DNA of 64,000 bases from Corynespora cassiicola (GCA_022059125.1 JAEUWY010000006.1:3782001-3846000); one strand, 5' to 3'; positions 45,763 to 57,515 are shown, numbered from the stretch's first letter. Program-made: numbers and translations. The notes: generated by a model from the sequence alone, not told the origin.

Positions 45763-46290
45763 CTACCTAGAGCCACGGCGGGTATTCGACAGATCCTGCA
45801 TTATCCTCGTCGAATAACTTAAGCGTGGGTACACTCCCGTATCCGAGAACAGCTCTTTGATCATGGTGGTCTTCATAGTGTTAGTGTCAACAGTAAGCAA
45901 GATACCAGTAGACTGGTTGACGTTGAAAACGACCGCGCGGTTGTCCGTGTTGAATATGGATATCAAAAGTGGATGATCCATTCTCGGCATGTATGCGGGC
46001 ATCGTGCTGGTACCAAAATGGAAGGTTGTTTTTCAATATAGAATCACCCTGCCAGATTAATTAATTGTGCAGTTCTAATCTTGAAAGCCAAGAAAGGTCA
46101 AGCTACAAATACTCACGTTTAGTGTACATTGTACTTGTCCGTCCCTGCTGATCTTGAAGAGGGAACAGTAGTGCCGCGAGGAAACTAATAAGCTACCATC
46201 GTCGAACTCCTTAACCGAATTGATGTGGAATGGGCCCTAGGGGTATGTGCTATTGAATCCAAAATCTCCAAGAGGGTAGGCAGGTATAGC
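45763..46290 (-). pseudogene. Arylsulfotransferase (ASST-like) fragment, broken
   Basis: This is a remnant of a fungal arylsulfotransferase-domain protein. Reading on the minus strand: NAIPAYPLGDFGFNSTYP, then a TAG at 46240-46238, then GPFHINSVKEFDDGSLLVSS, which matches the family's FHxNSV...GxxLxSxR core. After an intron-like gap comes FWYQHDARIHAENG, the family's QHDAR motif. The frame is then lost (around 46000) and resumes as ISIFNTDNRAVVFNV. The stop replaces a position where CAG would fit, a C-to-T change. N- and C-terminal parts of the beta-propeller are missing. It directly abuts the Pth11-like fragment upstream, on the same strand. Confidence 0.7.
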
Positions 46291-46343
46291 ATTGGCTAAG
46301 GTAATAGCATCAGCATGGGCGAGATGGCTTCATTACAACTTAC

Positions 46344-46780
46344 ATGCAATCTGTCCTCTGTGAAGCTCAAGGCGCGAACGTCCCACATGTGCCGACCATA
46401 GCCCAAGGGCAAAGAGATGGTCACAAGCACAGCATGGGCGATCGAACCCAACTGCTATGGATGAGCAAAGCGAAAGAAATTCATTTGAATCTTAATGTAC
46501 AACGGCGAGTACAATCAAGACTGCATTGAGTAAGCTCGTGGTACACCAGTTCACTCATATGAGACATACCGTCATCCCATCCAAAACTGTGCTCTCGTTT
46601 AAGTGTCGCCCTCATAAAGATACGAACGCATACTGCCAGGGCAGCTAGAGGAGTAAAAAACCAATTTACAGCCAATAGTGGAGTTGCAGTCGTCTCTGGG
46701 TTATCAAAGTTAAACTGAACGCCTGGAGGAGGCATCATGGCTGGCAGGTTTTCCAGCGAGATACCCTGAGGAATATCCAT
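46344..46780 (-). pseudogene. Pth11-like membrane protein, N-terminal fragment
   Basis: The first three exons of a fungal rhodopsin-domain/Pth11-like gene remain. Exon 1 runs from ATG 46780 (MDIPQGISLENLPAMMPPPG) through helix 1 (LLAVNWFFTPLAALAVCVRI) to FGWDD. A short exon, VLIVLA, and a third exon (SIAHAVLVTISLPLGYGRHM...) follow in phase, with plausible GT-AG introns between. After the donor at 46343 the next sequence belongs to an arylsulfotransferase, not to helices 3-7. The gene is therefore truncated by deletion or rearrangement. The remaining exons carry no stop, so the truncation may be recent, or the fragment may be spliced to the neighbouring remnant. A chimeric transcript is possible but would meet the TAG at 46240. 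Confidence 0.72.
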
Positions 46781-47199
46781 GTTCAGATGGTTTTCAGCGA
46801 AGTGATAATTGGGGATAGAAATTTAGAAGTAGTGTGGTAGGTGTCTTGGGGAGGAATGCTTTAAGCATGATTGTCCATCTGGACGGTGGCGACAAGACTG
46901 GTGGCATGAGCCGGTGTTGGATTGGCGAGCCGGCCCCCTCTTTGCCGCCACCGGCGGGATCCAGCCTGGAAAAATACTCCTTCTTGATGCCCGGAATGCC
47001 ATCTCAGAAGGCTGCCATGTAACAAGCGCAATGCACATTGGATTACATAGCGGCTTAGCAAAGCAGGGATATGCCACCCTTCCGCAGAGACAATCAGAGC
47101 CCGACGGCTGCGCACCAATATCTCCTGCGCCGCCCAGCTTGGAGCACATGCCGCAAGTCAACAACCGACCCTCACAACGCCTTTTAACCACCGCACGAC
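46781..47199. other. Divergent intergenic region
   Basis: Between the Pth11-like fragment and the ABC-transporter pseudogene. Overlapping short open frames on both strands have no domain content. Confidence 0.4.
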
Positions 47200-50100
47200 A
47201 TGTCGGTCAGGGCCGAGCCAGCTCTCCGACTCGAGAAATCTTCCTCTACTTGCGGTCTCATCAATTTTGAACCCAATTCCGACGACTTCGACTCAGACAA
47301 ATGGTTGCAGTCTTTCTCAAACTCAGGGAGAGCCAAAAGCCCCGAGCAATTGAGAGCAAAAGGTGGCTACATCTTCAGAAACCTAGACGTTTATGGGAAA
47401 ACAGCTTTTGCTGATGAGTTCAAGACAGTTGCGAAGATGGCTTTGACTCCATGTTACCTAGTTGCTAAGCTTCTGGGCAGGAGAACAGAGACAGAGGTGA
47501 TCATTCTGCACAACTTCGAAGGCTTTGTCAACCATGGCGAAATGCTTGCAGTCCTGGGCCGATCGGGAAGTGGATGTACTACTCTCTTGAAAGTCTTGGC
47601 AGGCGCTGATAGAGAGCTCCGCCTTGGAGAGACATCCGACATCAACTACCAAGGTGAGCAAACATCGAGAATCTGACCCGGAATATTGAATTAATCCAAA
47701 TTCAAGATTACCTGCCGGTGTTATGAACCACGAGTATCGAGGCCAGCGTACCTATACCGCCGAATCTGACGTGCATTTCCCCGAGCTCGCGGTGTGGGAA
47801 ACCATCAAGATTGCTGCTACCGCAAGATTCCCAAGGCATCTCCTGCAAAATACCGACATCGAACAAGTCGCCAATGCAATCCTCCGCATGTTCAACCTTG
47901 GCTCTGCGAGGGACACAAAGGTTGGAAACGGAGTCATCCGCGGTGTCAGTGGAGGCGAGAGGCAGAGGACCACAATAGCCGAAGCATTTGTTCCATTTAC
48001 ACCTCTGCAATTCTGGGACAATAGCACGAGAGGCATGGACAGTGCGACAGCGCTCCAGTGTGTGCGGTATTTCCAACGATTCACAAAACTGAACGCGGCC
48101 ACCACTACGCTTAGTCTCTAACAGGCATCGCAGTCCATCCTTGACTGCTTTGACAAAGTCACTGTTTTATACGCGGGACAGCAGATATTTTTTGGAAACT
48201 GGGAGTAAGCCCTAGTGTACTTTGAATCGCTTGGATTTCGGCGTCTGCCCCGCTGCACCACAGGTGATTTTCTCACTGAACTGACCAACCCCATCGAAGC
48301 AAGGGCCATGATCATTCCTGGTTGGAAATAGAAAGCCCCCGAAACATTAAACGACTTTGCCTAGGCCTGGAGGAGGAGCGAGCAGAGACTTGAGGTGTCC
48401 CAGGCTATTGAGCGCCTATGTACTAAATGGCGGGGAGAGCAGAGTCAGGACCTCTCACTGTTCAGAGATACAGAGTCAGTCAAGTATGAAAGCCTGGTGT
48501 AAGCATCATCTCAAAATTTGTCATTCAATATATTTTTGCTGACATGCAATTCACCAGAGGATCAAGATCTCTGTAATTCATATCGTTTTACTCCCAGCTA
48601 CTATTGTGCCTACGTCGTGGATTGAGCCGGCTATTGAACAGCCTGGTCATCCCAGTATCCTTCGTCGTCGGCAATGCCATTATGGCCGTCATAATTGGCA
48701 CGGTGTTCTTGAACCTAGGTACCACTACTGGTGACATGACGAAACGGAGTGTTCTTATCTTCTACTCCGTTCTCGTCAATGGTTTCATGAGCGGCTTTGA
48801 AGTAGTTTTTCTGTCCCCAATGTTTCGTAGTGGGCTAATCCTAGGTAGATTCTGTCCATATGGGCTCAAAGACCCATTGTCGAAAGGCATTCCCGACATG
48901 CACTATATTGCCCTATGATTGAGGCCATACCACCCATGTTATGCGATATGCGAGCGAATATTTCAGCCTCCCTAAGCTTTAGTTTTATTCTCTACTTTAT
49001 GACGAACCTCCGCCGCACTGTAGATGCTTTTTTTTGGCTAATTTCATTCGGATGCTTAATGGCACTGTCTATGTTCTTTAGATGCGTTGGCTCAATTTGA
49101 AGTACTCATGATCAAGTCATGGTGCCAATAGGTGTGGTGATTGTGCTCTGCATCGCCTACGCAGGCTTTATAATACCCGTTCCATATATGAAACTGTGGC
49201 TTTCCTGGTTTAGACATCTGGATCCAGTCACATACGCATTTGAGAACTTAATGATCAATGAGGTATGTATTATAATTTTGGCTAGATCCGAGCAACTATT
49301 GAATTCATTCAAGTTTCATGGTCGTCAATTCGAGTGCACGCAATTTATACCATCAGGCCCACTTTACAATGGCATACCTCAATCTATGAATAGTTGCATA
49401 AGCGCTGCCACTGTGGCGGGTTCCAATGCTGTGGACGGTGATATTTATATCAGAACGGCGTACGGGTACCATTCCGATCACTTATGGAGGTGAGATGGCT
49501 CTGGGTGACTGCTTTTACTGCTGCTAATACGCTTGAACGAGTAGAAACTTTGGCATAGTGTGTATCTTCATGGTGCTTTTCTGCGTGCTCCATCTCTGTT
49601 CCTCTCGAAATTTTGTTTTGCCAAGAGAAAAAGGCAACATACTGCAGCGTTTGAACGGAATTCCTGGGTGCGGAGCCTTTTATGGCAATGGATTCCATGG
49701 TGTTCATGAAGACACAATTACTCAAGATGTCTTTTACGTCTCAGAAAGTACACAGCCAAGACAAACAGCGGCAACCGTTCACTGGGAAGGCATTTCGTTT
49801 GAGATTCCATTCCAGAAAGGCAAAAAGAAGCTGTTAGACAACATCAATGATTATGTCGAGCCAGGAACTCTGACAGCCTTGATGGGGGCGACAGGGGCCG
49901 GTAAAACCACGCTCTTGGATGTCTTATCTAAGCAAATGAATTTTGGTAAGATCACTGGTGAGATACTCGTTGATGGCTGTGTGCCTGACAATAATTTTTA
50001 ACGCAGGTCCGGATATGTGCAGCAAACAGACCATCACCTCCCAACAGCGACGGTTCGAGAAGCGTTTAGGTTTAGAGCCGAGTTGAGGGCCTATGGCAGA

Positions 50101-50729
50101 TCGCTCTTGCCATCATGACCTTTTTGGTCCTCTACTATCTAGTAGGGTTCCAATTCTATACCAGCAGCACGTATGGGGTTGAGAGAGGAGGCTTAATGCT
50201 TTTGTTGTTCGTCGGCTTTTTTCTGTTCACCTCGTCACTTTCGCAAACTCTCGTGGCAGGAATGGGAGAGGAAGCGGCTGTGAACATTGGTCAACTTCTC
50301 TTCTATCTCATGTTGATATTTTGCGGAGCACTGATGACAAAGGATGAACTTCCAGCCCTCTGGATTTTCATGTACCGAATCTCCCCGCTGACGTATATGC
50401 TCCGAAGCATGTTAGCTGTGGGAATTGCGGACAGGCCAATAGTCTGTAGCTCCTCCGAGGTATTACGTGTGCCGGTTCCAGCCGGTGCTACATGTGGACA
50501 ATACTTGGAGGGCTACCTGTCGATGGCAGGTGGGCAAGTGCTCAACCCAAGCTCGTATGGCACGTGGACTTTTTGTCCACCTGCCACTACCGATGAGTTT
50601 CTGGGCATATTCAGCATGGCATACGGTGAAAGGTGGAGAGATTGGCTGGCCGTGATGGGGCTCGTTGTATTAAATCTTGCCGCTTGCTTCGGTATCTACT
50701 GGCTTGCTCGAGTTCCGAAGCGCAACTAA
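47200..50729 (+). pseudogene. PDR/CDR-type ABC transporter pseudogene
   Basis: This is the remnant of a full-size pleiotropic-drug-resistance efflux pump (NBD1-TMD1-NBD2-TMD2). NBD1 is recognisable: Walker A GRSGSGCTTLLK, signature VSGGERQRTTIAE, Walker B-like FWDNSTRGMDSATA. In-frame stops occur at 48119 (TAA), 48206 (TAA), 48329 (TAG) and 48362 (TAG). TMD1 pieces are spread over several frames (48604-49493). NBD2 has an intact Walker A (GATGAGKTTLLD, about 49890) but breaks off soon after REAFRFRAELRAYGR. The next recognisable sequence (50115 on) is the last part of TMD2, ending IYWLARVPKRN. NBD2 signature and Walker B plus the first TMD2 helices are deleted. Three of the stops fit C-to-T change of CAA or CAG. 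Confidence 0.93.
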
Positions 50730-51020
50730 AGCCGCGCGGGTGGATGAAAGAGACCTGGATGTATTATAAGACACGGAGTAAATGGTTTTACTGGGCTTCC
50801 AATTGTTGCTGCGTTCAAAGAATAAATATCTTAAATAAATAGCCCATATCTGAGTGTAACATGCCAAGAGCGCCGATTGGCTCGCACGATCCGGGCGACC
50901 CGCGTCGCTGGGTAAGCTGGTCCGACCGCAAGCAAATATAAAGCGGCACTGCCACGCTATCGCTCCTTCATGCCCTTTCAAATACTTGTCATATTTTACT
51001 CTGCTGGACTTTCTCACAAA
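50730..51020. promoter_or_regulatory. Short intergenic region with TATA box
   Basis: A TATAAA at 50937-50942 lies 79 bases before the ATG of the next pseudogene and is probably its former promoter. Confidence 0.45.
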
Positions 51021-52132
51021 ATGGAGGCTATTGATGCCATCAGCTCGGCACTGGTTCTCGGAGGTGGAGGCTTCCTTGGCCATCACATTGTGCAACAGCT
51101 CCTCGACTCTAAAGATGTCACCCGAGTGACGATTCTCGATCTTTAAAATGCCCCATACAAGATTGAGGGAGCAAAATACATTAAGGCTAGCATCGCCTCG
51201 CGCCATGACGTCGAAGAAGCTCTTGAAGAAGCCAAACCGCGGGTAATATTTCACACAGTATCTCAACAAGCCCTCGGCAAGGCCCAGAACTTCACTGATA
51301 TCAACATCGACGGAACACGCAAGCTCTTGAAATGCGCTCAAGAGAGTGGATTTGTTAGAGCTCTGGTCTATACGTCGAGCTCTTCAGTCATCCACGACGA
51401 CTATAGCGACCTGGCCGGTGCGACCGAGGACCTGCCTTTACTTTACATGCCACAACAGCCAGAGTTGTATTCGCACACAAAGGCAGTGGCTGAGGACATG
51501 GTGCTCAAGGCAAACACTGTTGAGGGATCAGGACTTGTGCAATCCGTCCCGCCGGCATGTTTGGCGAGGGCGATCGTACAACAACCGGGAATGTGATTGG
51601 CAGTGCGAGGGAGGGAAAGCAGAAGATTTAGGTTGGGGACAATTCAAAGCTCTTCGACTGGACGTATGTGGGAAACAATGCCTACGCTCAACTCCTGGCC
51701 GCTCGAGCACTCCTGCGCAGCCGCGCCAGAACCCGGCCTGTCGACCGTAAAGTCGATGGCGAGGCCTTTTTTATCACCAACGATGACCCATGGCCCTTCT
51801 GGGATTTTACTCGTGCTGTCCTTACCGCTGCTGGCTATCCCGTCAAGAAAGAAGAGATCTGGGTCATCCCAGCTGGGCTCATGTGGACGGTAGCCCTGGT
51901 GACTGAGTGCTTCTACTAGCTGTTTACCTTCGGCACCAAGCAGCCACGATTCACACGAGTAAAGAACAAGTACATGACCATCCGCCGATATTTTGACATT
52001 TCCAAGGCCAAAACAAGGTTGGGGTATGCGCCGCAGATCAGCATTGAGGATGGAATACAGAAGACTGTCAAGTGGTATTTGAGCATTACCAAGGAGAAGG
52101 ACTCAAGTGAGCCCTTCCGGAAAATCGTATGA
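51021..52132 (+). pseudogene. Erg26/NSDHL-like sterol dehydrogenase pseudogene
   Basis: This is a remnant of an NAD(P)-dependent 3-beta-hydroxysteroid dehydrogenase/epimerase-type enzyme, most like sterol-4-alpha-carboxylate 3-dehydrogenase (decarboxylating). From ATG 51021 the Rossmann motif GGGGFLGHH is intact. The segment YTSSSSVIHDD and the catalytic YSHTK (Tyr-x3-Lys) are visible. A TAA at 51144 breaks the N-terminal part. A frameshift occurs around 51535-51560, after which RPAGMFGEGDRTTTGN continues in another frame. Further stops lie at 51629 (TAG) and 51917 (TAG). The C-terminal part, including YFDISKAKTRLGYAPQ, runs to the TGA ending at 52132. All three in-frame stops fit CAA/CAG to TAA/TAG. 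Length and order of parts are otherwise normal, so decay was by point mutation. Confidence 0.88.
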
Positions 52133-52714
52133 TTCTCCCAAGGCGTTCAACTGGATTCAGAAGACCAGGCAACCAAGTAATGTGGGGCAGGGTAATAGGG
52201 TAACTTTCGGCCGGATAACAGAGTAGCACAATAGCCTTATGTTATGAATGCCTTTTTCCACATGAGATCGGCGATTTCGTGATTCAAGTAGGAAACAAGC
52301 TGTAGATATTTGATTTATTTTTACTAATTTCCATATCTTGCAAAAGAATTCAATGCACCACCTATGATCAATCAGCAGCTCGATACTGCATCGTGCGATC
52401 TAATCATGAGGCTCGCTTTGATTAGAATACTGTTGGTGTCTTTAGAAAGGTGCAAAAGCATGGAAGCCTTTTATTATGATACCTCTCATTTCTATAATGG
52501 TTTGGAGGTTATGTAACTTCATAATATTGCCATTTCTTTATCCTCATCGACCGAAGACGTTACCATATTAGATAGCTTGTACGTATACCTCATCCAGGAG
52601 CGCGTCAATAAACGGCAATATTGAATATTTGTACAGGGGTTGGCCATACGATATGCTTTGTGCGAAACGCTGATGCCATTCTTGAACAAGGAAGGTAGGT
52701 AATCGACTATGATA
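52133..52714. other. Intergenic region between two pseudogenes
   Basis: AT-leaning sequence. No coding remnant is recognised before about 52715. Confidence 0.35.
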
Positions 52715-54100
52715 CCATCTCAAGCTTATCCACGCCAGGCTCTACTTTGGCAACGCGCGAGAACCATTTGCAATTGTCTTGGGGGGAAACACTCTATGTC
52801 ATAACAAATTCCCGCGACGTGAAATCCACCTTCCGGAACATCTAAGACTTGGCTTTCGACGATTTTGTCAAAGGGCTCTTAATCGGCTCTGCAGCCTCAC
52901 GCAATGGGGTAAACGCAATCTTTGACAAGCCCGCGTTGAACTCCTCACACTTCAAGTCCCACCCACACTCCAACTGGAAAGACAAGCCTCTCTCTTATTT
53001 CTGAAAGAGGATTATAAGAGCCCAGTTCATATCAGTAGACGAGCTGCATAAGTTCCAAAACACAGTAGTAGAAAAGATGCACAAACGCCTCAGCTTTGAT
53101 AGGATCCCAGCGCATGTCGTTATCGAAAATTCAAAAGATGGGAAGATTGTCTCGCTTCAAGCTTGGGTGCGACACACTCTCCTGGAGGCCATGACCGCGT
53201 GCATGTATGGTGAAGCATTCCTCGATATCGACCATCCATTCCTCAAAACATACCACAATTTCGGTTTAGAGAGTTGGAAACTAGCATTCAAAATTCCAAA
53301 ACTATTTTGCAATGACATACTCGACAACAAGAACAAACTCCAGAAAGTTTCCGATCAGTAGTTCGAGATGCCCCCCGACCAGCGCGCCGACGCATGCATG
53401 ATGATCAAAGGCCTCGAGAGCGAAATGAGGGCCGAAGGCAACACCGCCAGAGATATAAACACCTACCTGCCCCTCTTCTACTGGTTATAAGCCCCGTCCC
53501 ACTCATTCCTCCTCCCCCCCCTCCTTATCCTTTTAATCACCCTCCACAGCATCAACTCCAACGCCTGGAAAGCCACTTTTTAGCTTACCGCCCACGTTCT
53601 CAACAGCCCCCCACTCCGCGAGGCCATCGAATCCGAACTCTCCAGTATCTCCCCTCACTGCCGCCTACCACGAAACCCTTCGCACAACCACCTCTTCCAT
53701 CAGCGCCCGCGAAGTCGCCCACCCCTGCACTATCGGCGGCCTCACCCTCCAATCTAGCGCTCGCATCGTCGTCCCCTCACACCAGACCCTCATTGACGCC
53801 CAACTTTTCGGCGCCCGGCCCAAGCTTTTCGACCCTGCCAGATTCCTCGCGGATCCCGCGTTGGCTCGCAGTCCGAGTTTCCGCCCCTTCGGCGGCGGCG
53901 TGTCCTACTGTCCCGGGCAGTTTATCGCGCAGAGTGAGGCGGTAGGGTTTGTGGCTGCAGTGCTGGCGCGGTTTGAGGTTGCAGTTGTAAAAGGTAATGG
54001 AAAGGTGCCCAACGTGGATGTTGCAAAGCCATGTTTAGGGGTCATGGAGGCGGTTGCAGGGCAGGATGTTTTAATAAAAGTAAAAGAGAAGAGAGTGTGA
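52715..54100 (+). pseudogene. Cytochrome P450 pseudogene
   Basis: This is a remnant of a P450 of the same general type as the intact gene at 36089-37919. It starts within the protein (YFGNAREPFAIVLGG, about 52750). A frameshift falls in a run of six G residues (about 52780) before YVITNSRDVKSTF. In-frame stops lie at 52843 (TAA), 53002 (TGA), 53359 (TAG) and 53581 (TAG, where Trp is expected). The TAA at 53488 lies inside a likely 62-nt intron and is not counted. The ExxR helix (AYHETLRTT, about 53665) and the heme loop (FRPFGGGVSYCPGQFIA) are still open and unmutated. The N terminus is missing and about 15-30 residues seem deleted near 53645. Confidence 0.87.
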
Positions 54101-54306
54101 GGGTTTTGAATCTTTCTGACTGTGATTCTAGAAGAGAACAGCCTGTGATTCTAAATAGATAAAAAAACTGTACTTCTGTTAGCAGGCGTTGCTGCCGTGG
54201 GGCAGCAAGGCTGGCTAGCATGCTGGCTGTGCCACAGCGGTCGTTCAGCCTGCTCTCCCCCTCTCTGTCGCTCACCCACACACAAGCCCTGCCGAGCTCC
54301 TTCACG
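54101..54306. other. Short intergenic spacer
   Basis: About 200 bases between the P450 remnant and the M20 remnant. No feature is seen. Confidence 0.35.
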
Positions 54307-55667
54307 ATGCATTCCATCCGTCCGCAAAGCAGAACGATGACTGCCATGTCGGATTCAAAAGGTTGGTGAGTCCAAGGTCGTGATGGAGTGGGTACGCTAA
54401 TCCTGCGAGCATCGGGCAGTCCCGCACCTTCCCTGGCATCGCTTGTGGACCGTTTCCGCCCCGACCTCGCGCCCTTCGAAGATTTCTATCGCGACCTGCA
54501 TCAACACCCCGAACTACCAACCAAAGAGGCGCGCACCGCCTCGCTCGTCGCAGCCAAGCTGAAGCAACTAGGCTACTCTGACGTTGTCGAGAACATCGGC
54601 GGCCATGGAATCGTCGCTATACTGCGCAATGGGCCCGGGAGGACAGTGCTGGTGCGTTCCGAGTTGGACGCCCTCCCCATCTGCGAGGAAGCCAAGCTGC
54701 CATACTCTAGCACGGTCAGGATGGAGGACTCATGGGGTGTCGAGCGGCCAGTGATGCATGCGTGCGCGCATGATATGCACACGACATGTCTCCTAGCAGC
54801 CTCGTCTCTGCTGCTCGCCGCAAAGCAATCGTGGTCGGGCACTCTTCTTGTCCTCTTCCAACCAAACGAAGAGTGGCTTGGAGGCGCGCAAGCCATGATA
54901 GACGATGGCCTCTATGACAAGATTCCCTTGCCGGACCTTGTCCTAGGCCAACACGTCGTGCCTCTCAAATCCGGCACTTTGGCTCTCTCATCAGAACCAG
55001 TACTGGCCGCTGCTGACAGCATTGACATCAGGATTAACAGTAGCGGCCCCGGCGTCAACCCACAAGACAACGTGGAACCTATTCTTGTCGCAGCGCATGC
55101 CCTCGTCCGCATGCACACCCTCGTCATCGACCCGAAAGAGATAATGTCTCTGACATGTCGCCAATTTCACAGCGGCTGGCCTGGGGCCGACTATCGTCCC
55201 TACGCTGATATGAACATCAATCTTAAAACCTACAACCCTGGTGTGAGAGCCAAAGCTCTCGGCGCAATCACAAGGATTGTCGAGGCCGAATGTGCTGCGT
55301 CTGGTCAGCGACAAGCCCGTCATCAAGCACAGTGTGAGAGCGCCTCTGACTACGTCCACACCGGAGCTGGTACACAAGATATACGCTACATTTGATGCGC
55401 ATTTGAAGGCAGGGCTGGTAGAGCAGAAGCCCAAAACTTCCTGCGAGGATTTCTCCATCCTCGCTACGTCTCGAGGCCTGCCATATGCGTACTGAACTCT
55501 CGGTGGGACTGACCCTAAAGTCTGGAAGAAGGCTCAAGAAAGCGATAATCCTGACGCCATTCTTCCTAATAACCATTCTCCTTACTATGTTCCTGTCGTA
55601 CAGCCGACAATGCGTATTGGAACAGATGCAATTGCACTGGCTGTACTGACGTTTCTGGCATCGAGTA
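54307..55667 (+). pseudogene. M20-family amidohydrolase pseudogene
   Basis: This is a remnant of a peptidase M20D/amidohydrolase (hippurate or amino-acid-conjugate hydrolase type). Exon 1 is 54307-54365 and the intron is 54366-54419 (branch GCTAAT). Exon 2 is intact over most of its length: RDLHQHPELP, the metal-site HACAHDMHTT (about 54760), then QPNEEWLGGA, then VLGQHVVP. A one-base shift near 55285-55310 moves the C-terminal part (VIKHSVRAPLTT, then TSCEDFSILA with the last metal-site region) into another frame. A TGA at 55493 interrupts it where Trp is usual. The gene's last codons are split by a transposon at 55666. It is the least decayed of the four pseudogenes in the run. Confidence 0.88.
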
Positions 55668-55716
55668 ACGTAACCCACAAGCGAGTCGCGCACACAAGCG
55701 AGTCGCGCATCTCTAA
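55668..55716 (+). repeat. Left terminal inverted repeat (49 bp)
   Basis: It begins ACGTAACCCACAAGCG and is an exact reverse complement of 57467-57515. It contains a perfect tandem pair of a 17-bp unit (55676-55692 and 55693-55709), a likely transposase-binding site. Confidence 0.95.
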
Positions 55717-57466
55717 GTACCCAGCACACGCGCAACTACATACTTAACCACCTTAAAAGAATATTATAATAACTTAATATAAGAAGTAACTACAGTAGTT
55801 ATACTGTTATTTTACACGTATAAGAATTATATTTTTACTCTCTACAGCGTGTGCAGTGTGTTTTTAACTACCGGCTGCTACTAAAATAAACTACTTTTTT
55901 ATATTTTTTCTCGTTTAATTACTTTTTAATATTTTTTTAAGTAATAATTTTAGCTTTTTTAGTTTTTATTAAAGTTTTTTTACGCTAAATCCGTTTTTTT
56001 TTTTACTTTATACGCTATATAGCAGCTTTATTAGCTTTTTTAAAGTTTTTATTTTAGCTTTTAAGTAATACAGCTATATAGAGTATTACTACAGCCTTTT
56101 TTTTAAGCTAATTAATAGCTATAATAATAGAAGCAGATAATAAATTTTCATACTTTTTTACTCTATTATAAATTAATATTAATTAAGCTTTTAGCTTATA
56201 CGCGTTACTTAGTATTTTAGCTTTTTACTAAATAGTTTTAAAAAAAACTAGCGTAAATAAATATAGTTTTATATTAAGTTTTAATAGTACTATTTTTAAA
56301 TTATATAAAACTATTTTTACTTTTTAGAAGCTTACGCGTATATTAGCTTTTATAAAAAATTATTTAAAATTTTTTTTAAAAACTAGTAAAAAAGTAGTTT
56401 TATTAATATAGTTAATATAATTACGTATTAAGCTAAAAATTTTATTATTATACACCTGTTTTAAAAGTAAAAAATATTTTATATTAAAAAGTTAAAAAAA
56501 GTATAATAAATGCAGAAATATATAAAAAGTAATAATTTTACTTATTTTATAGAAGTTTTAAAAAACTAAAAAATTATAGCTTTTATAGCTATTAATAATA
56601 AATAGTTAGTATATTTTTACTGTACAGCTCTGCGTATAGATATTAAAATATTTTAACTAATATACTTTTAGCTAATTTATTATTTAGTCTCTTTTACTAA
56701 GCAATATATACTAGCTAAATAAAATATTATTATTTTTATACTATATAAAAAAATAGTACTTACTTATAAAAATAATAAAAAAAAAATTATCTAGCCGCAC
56801 GCGTTAATTTTTTAAATTACTATAATTTACTTATAATTATTTAATTAAATATTTTTAAATTAATTTTATTTTTTTAAAACTATAACTACTAATTAAGCTA
56901 AAATTATTTTTATTATAAAGCCTGTCTCGTTAAAGTTATATATATTTTTATTAATAATACTATACTTTTTTTTTATATAATATAGTAACTTAAACTAAAA
57001 GCTAATAATTTTAAAATTTTTATAAAAAACGCGCTAGTAATTTTATTAGCAGATTAATTAAATTTAAAAGTTTAGCTAATACTTAATAAAGTTACTAAGC
57101 TAGTTAATACTAATATAGCCCGCCTTTTATATAGTAAGTAATTAATTAGCTATATTATATACAGTACTTAATATAAATGTAAATTCTTATAAATTTAGCT
57201 TAAAAATATAAGTAATAATAACTTTTTTTTAAGCTTAGTTAGCTGTTTTAAATTAAGCTAGTAATTATATTTTATAAGTTATTTAGCGCGTTAATTACAA
57301 ACTATAGTTTCTAAAATATTATAAATAGTAGCAGCGCGCTGTACGCTTTAAATTAAATAATTTTTAATAGCTAAAAAAGTAAAAATTACTAAAACCTCTT
57401 TATAAGCTGATTAAGAATTTTTTAGTTGTAGCATTATAAGTATAAGTTATGTATATGCTGAGGCAT

Positions 57467-57515
57467 TTAGAGATGCGCGACTCGCTTGTGTGCGCGACTC
57501 GCTTGTGGGTTACGT
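57467..57515 (-). repeat. Right terminal inverted repeat (49 bp)
   Basis: Exact reverse complement of 55668-55716. The paired 17-bp units are at 57474-57490 and 57491-57507. Confidence 0.95.

Noticed and set aside
53488..53490. TAA counted as a stop in the P450 pseudogene
   Set aside because: It lies inside a plausible 62-nt intron (donor GTTATA, pyrimidine tract, CACAG) whose removal keeps frame.
55745..57465. Possible mitochondrial-type or organelle insertion because of extreme AT content
   Set aside because: Terminal inverted repeats and the TA target duplication explain it as a mutated DNA transposon.
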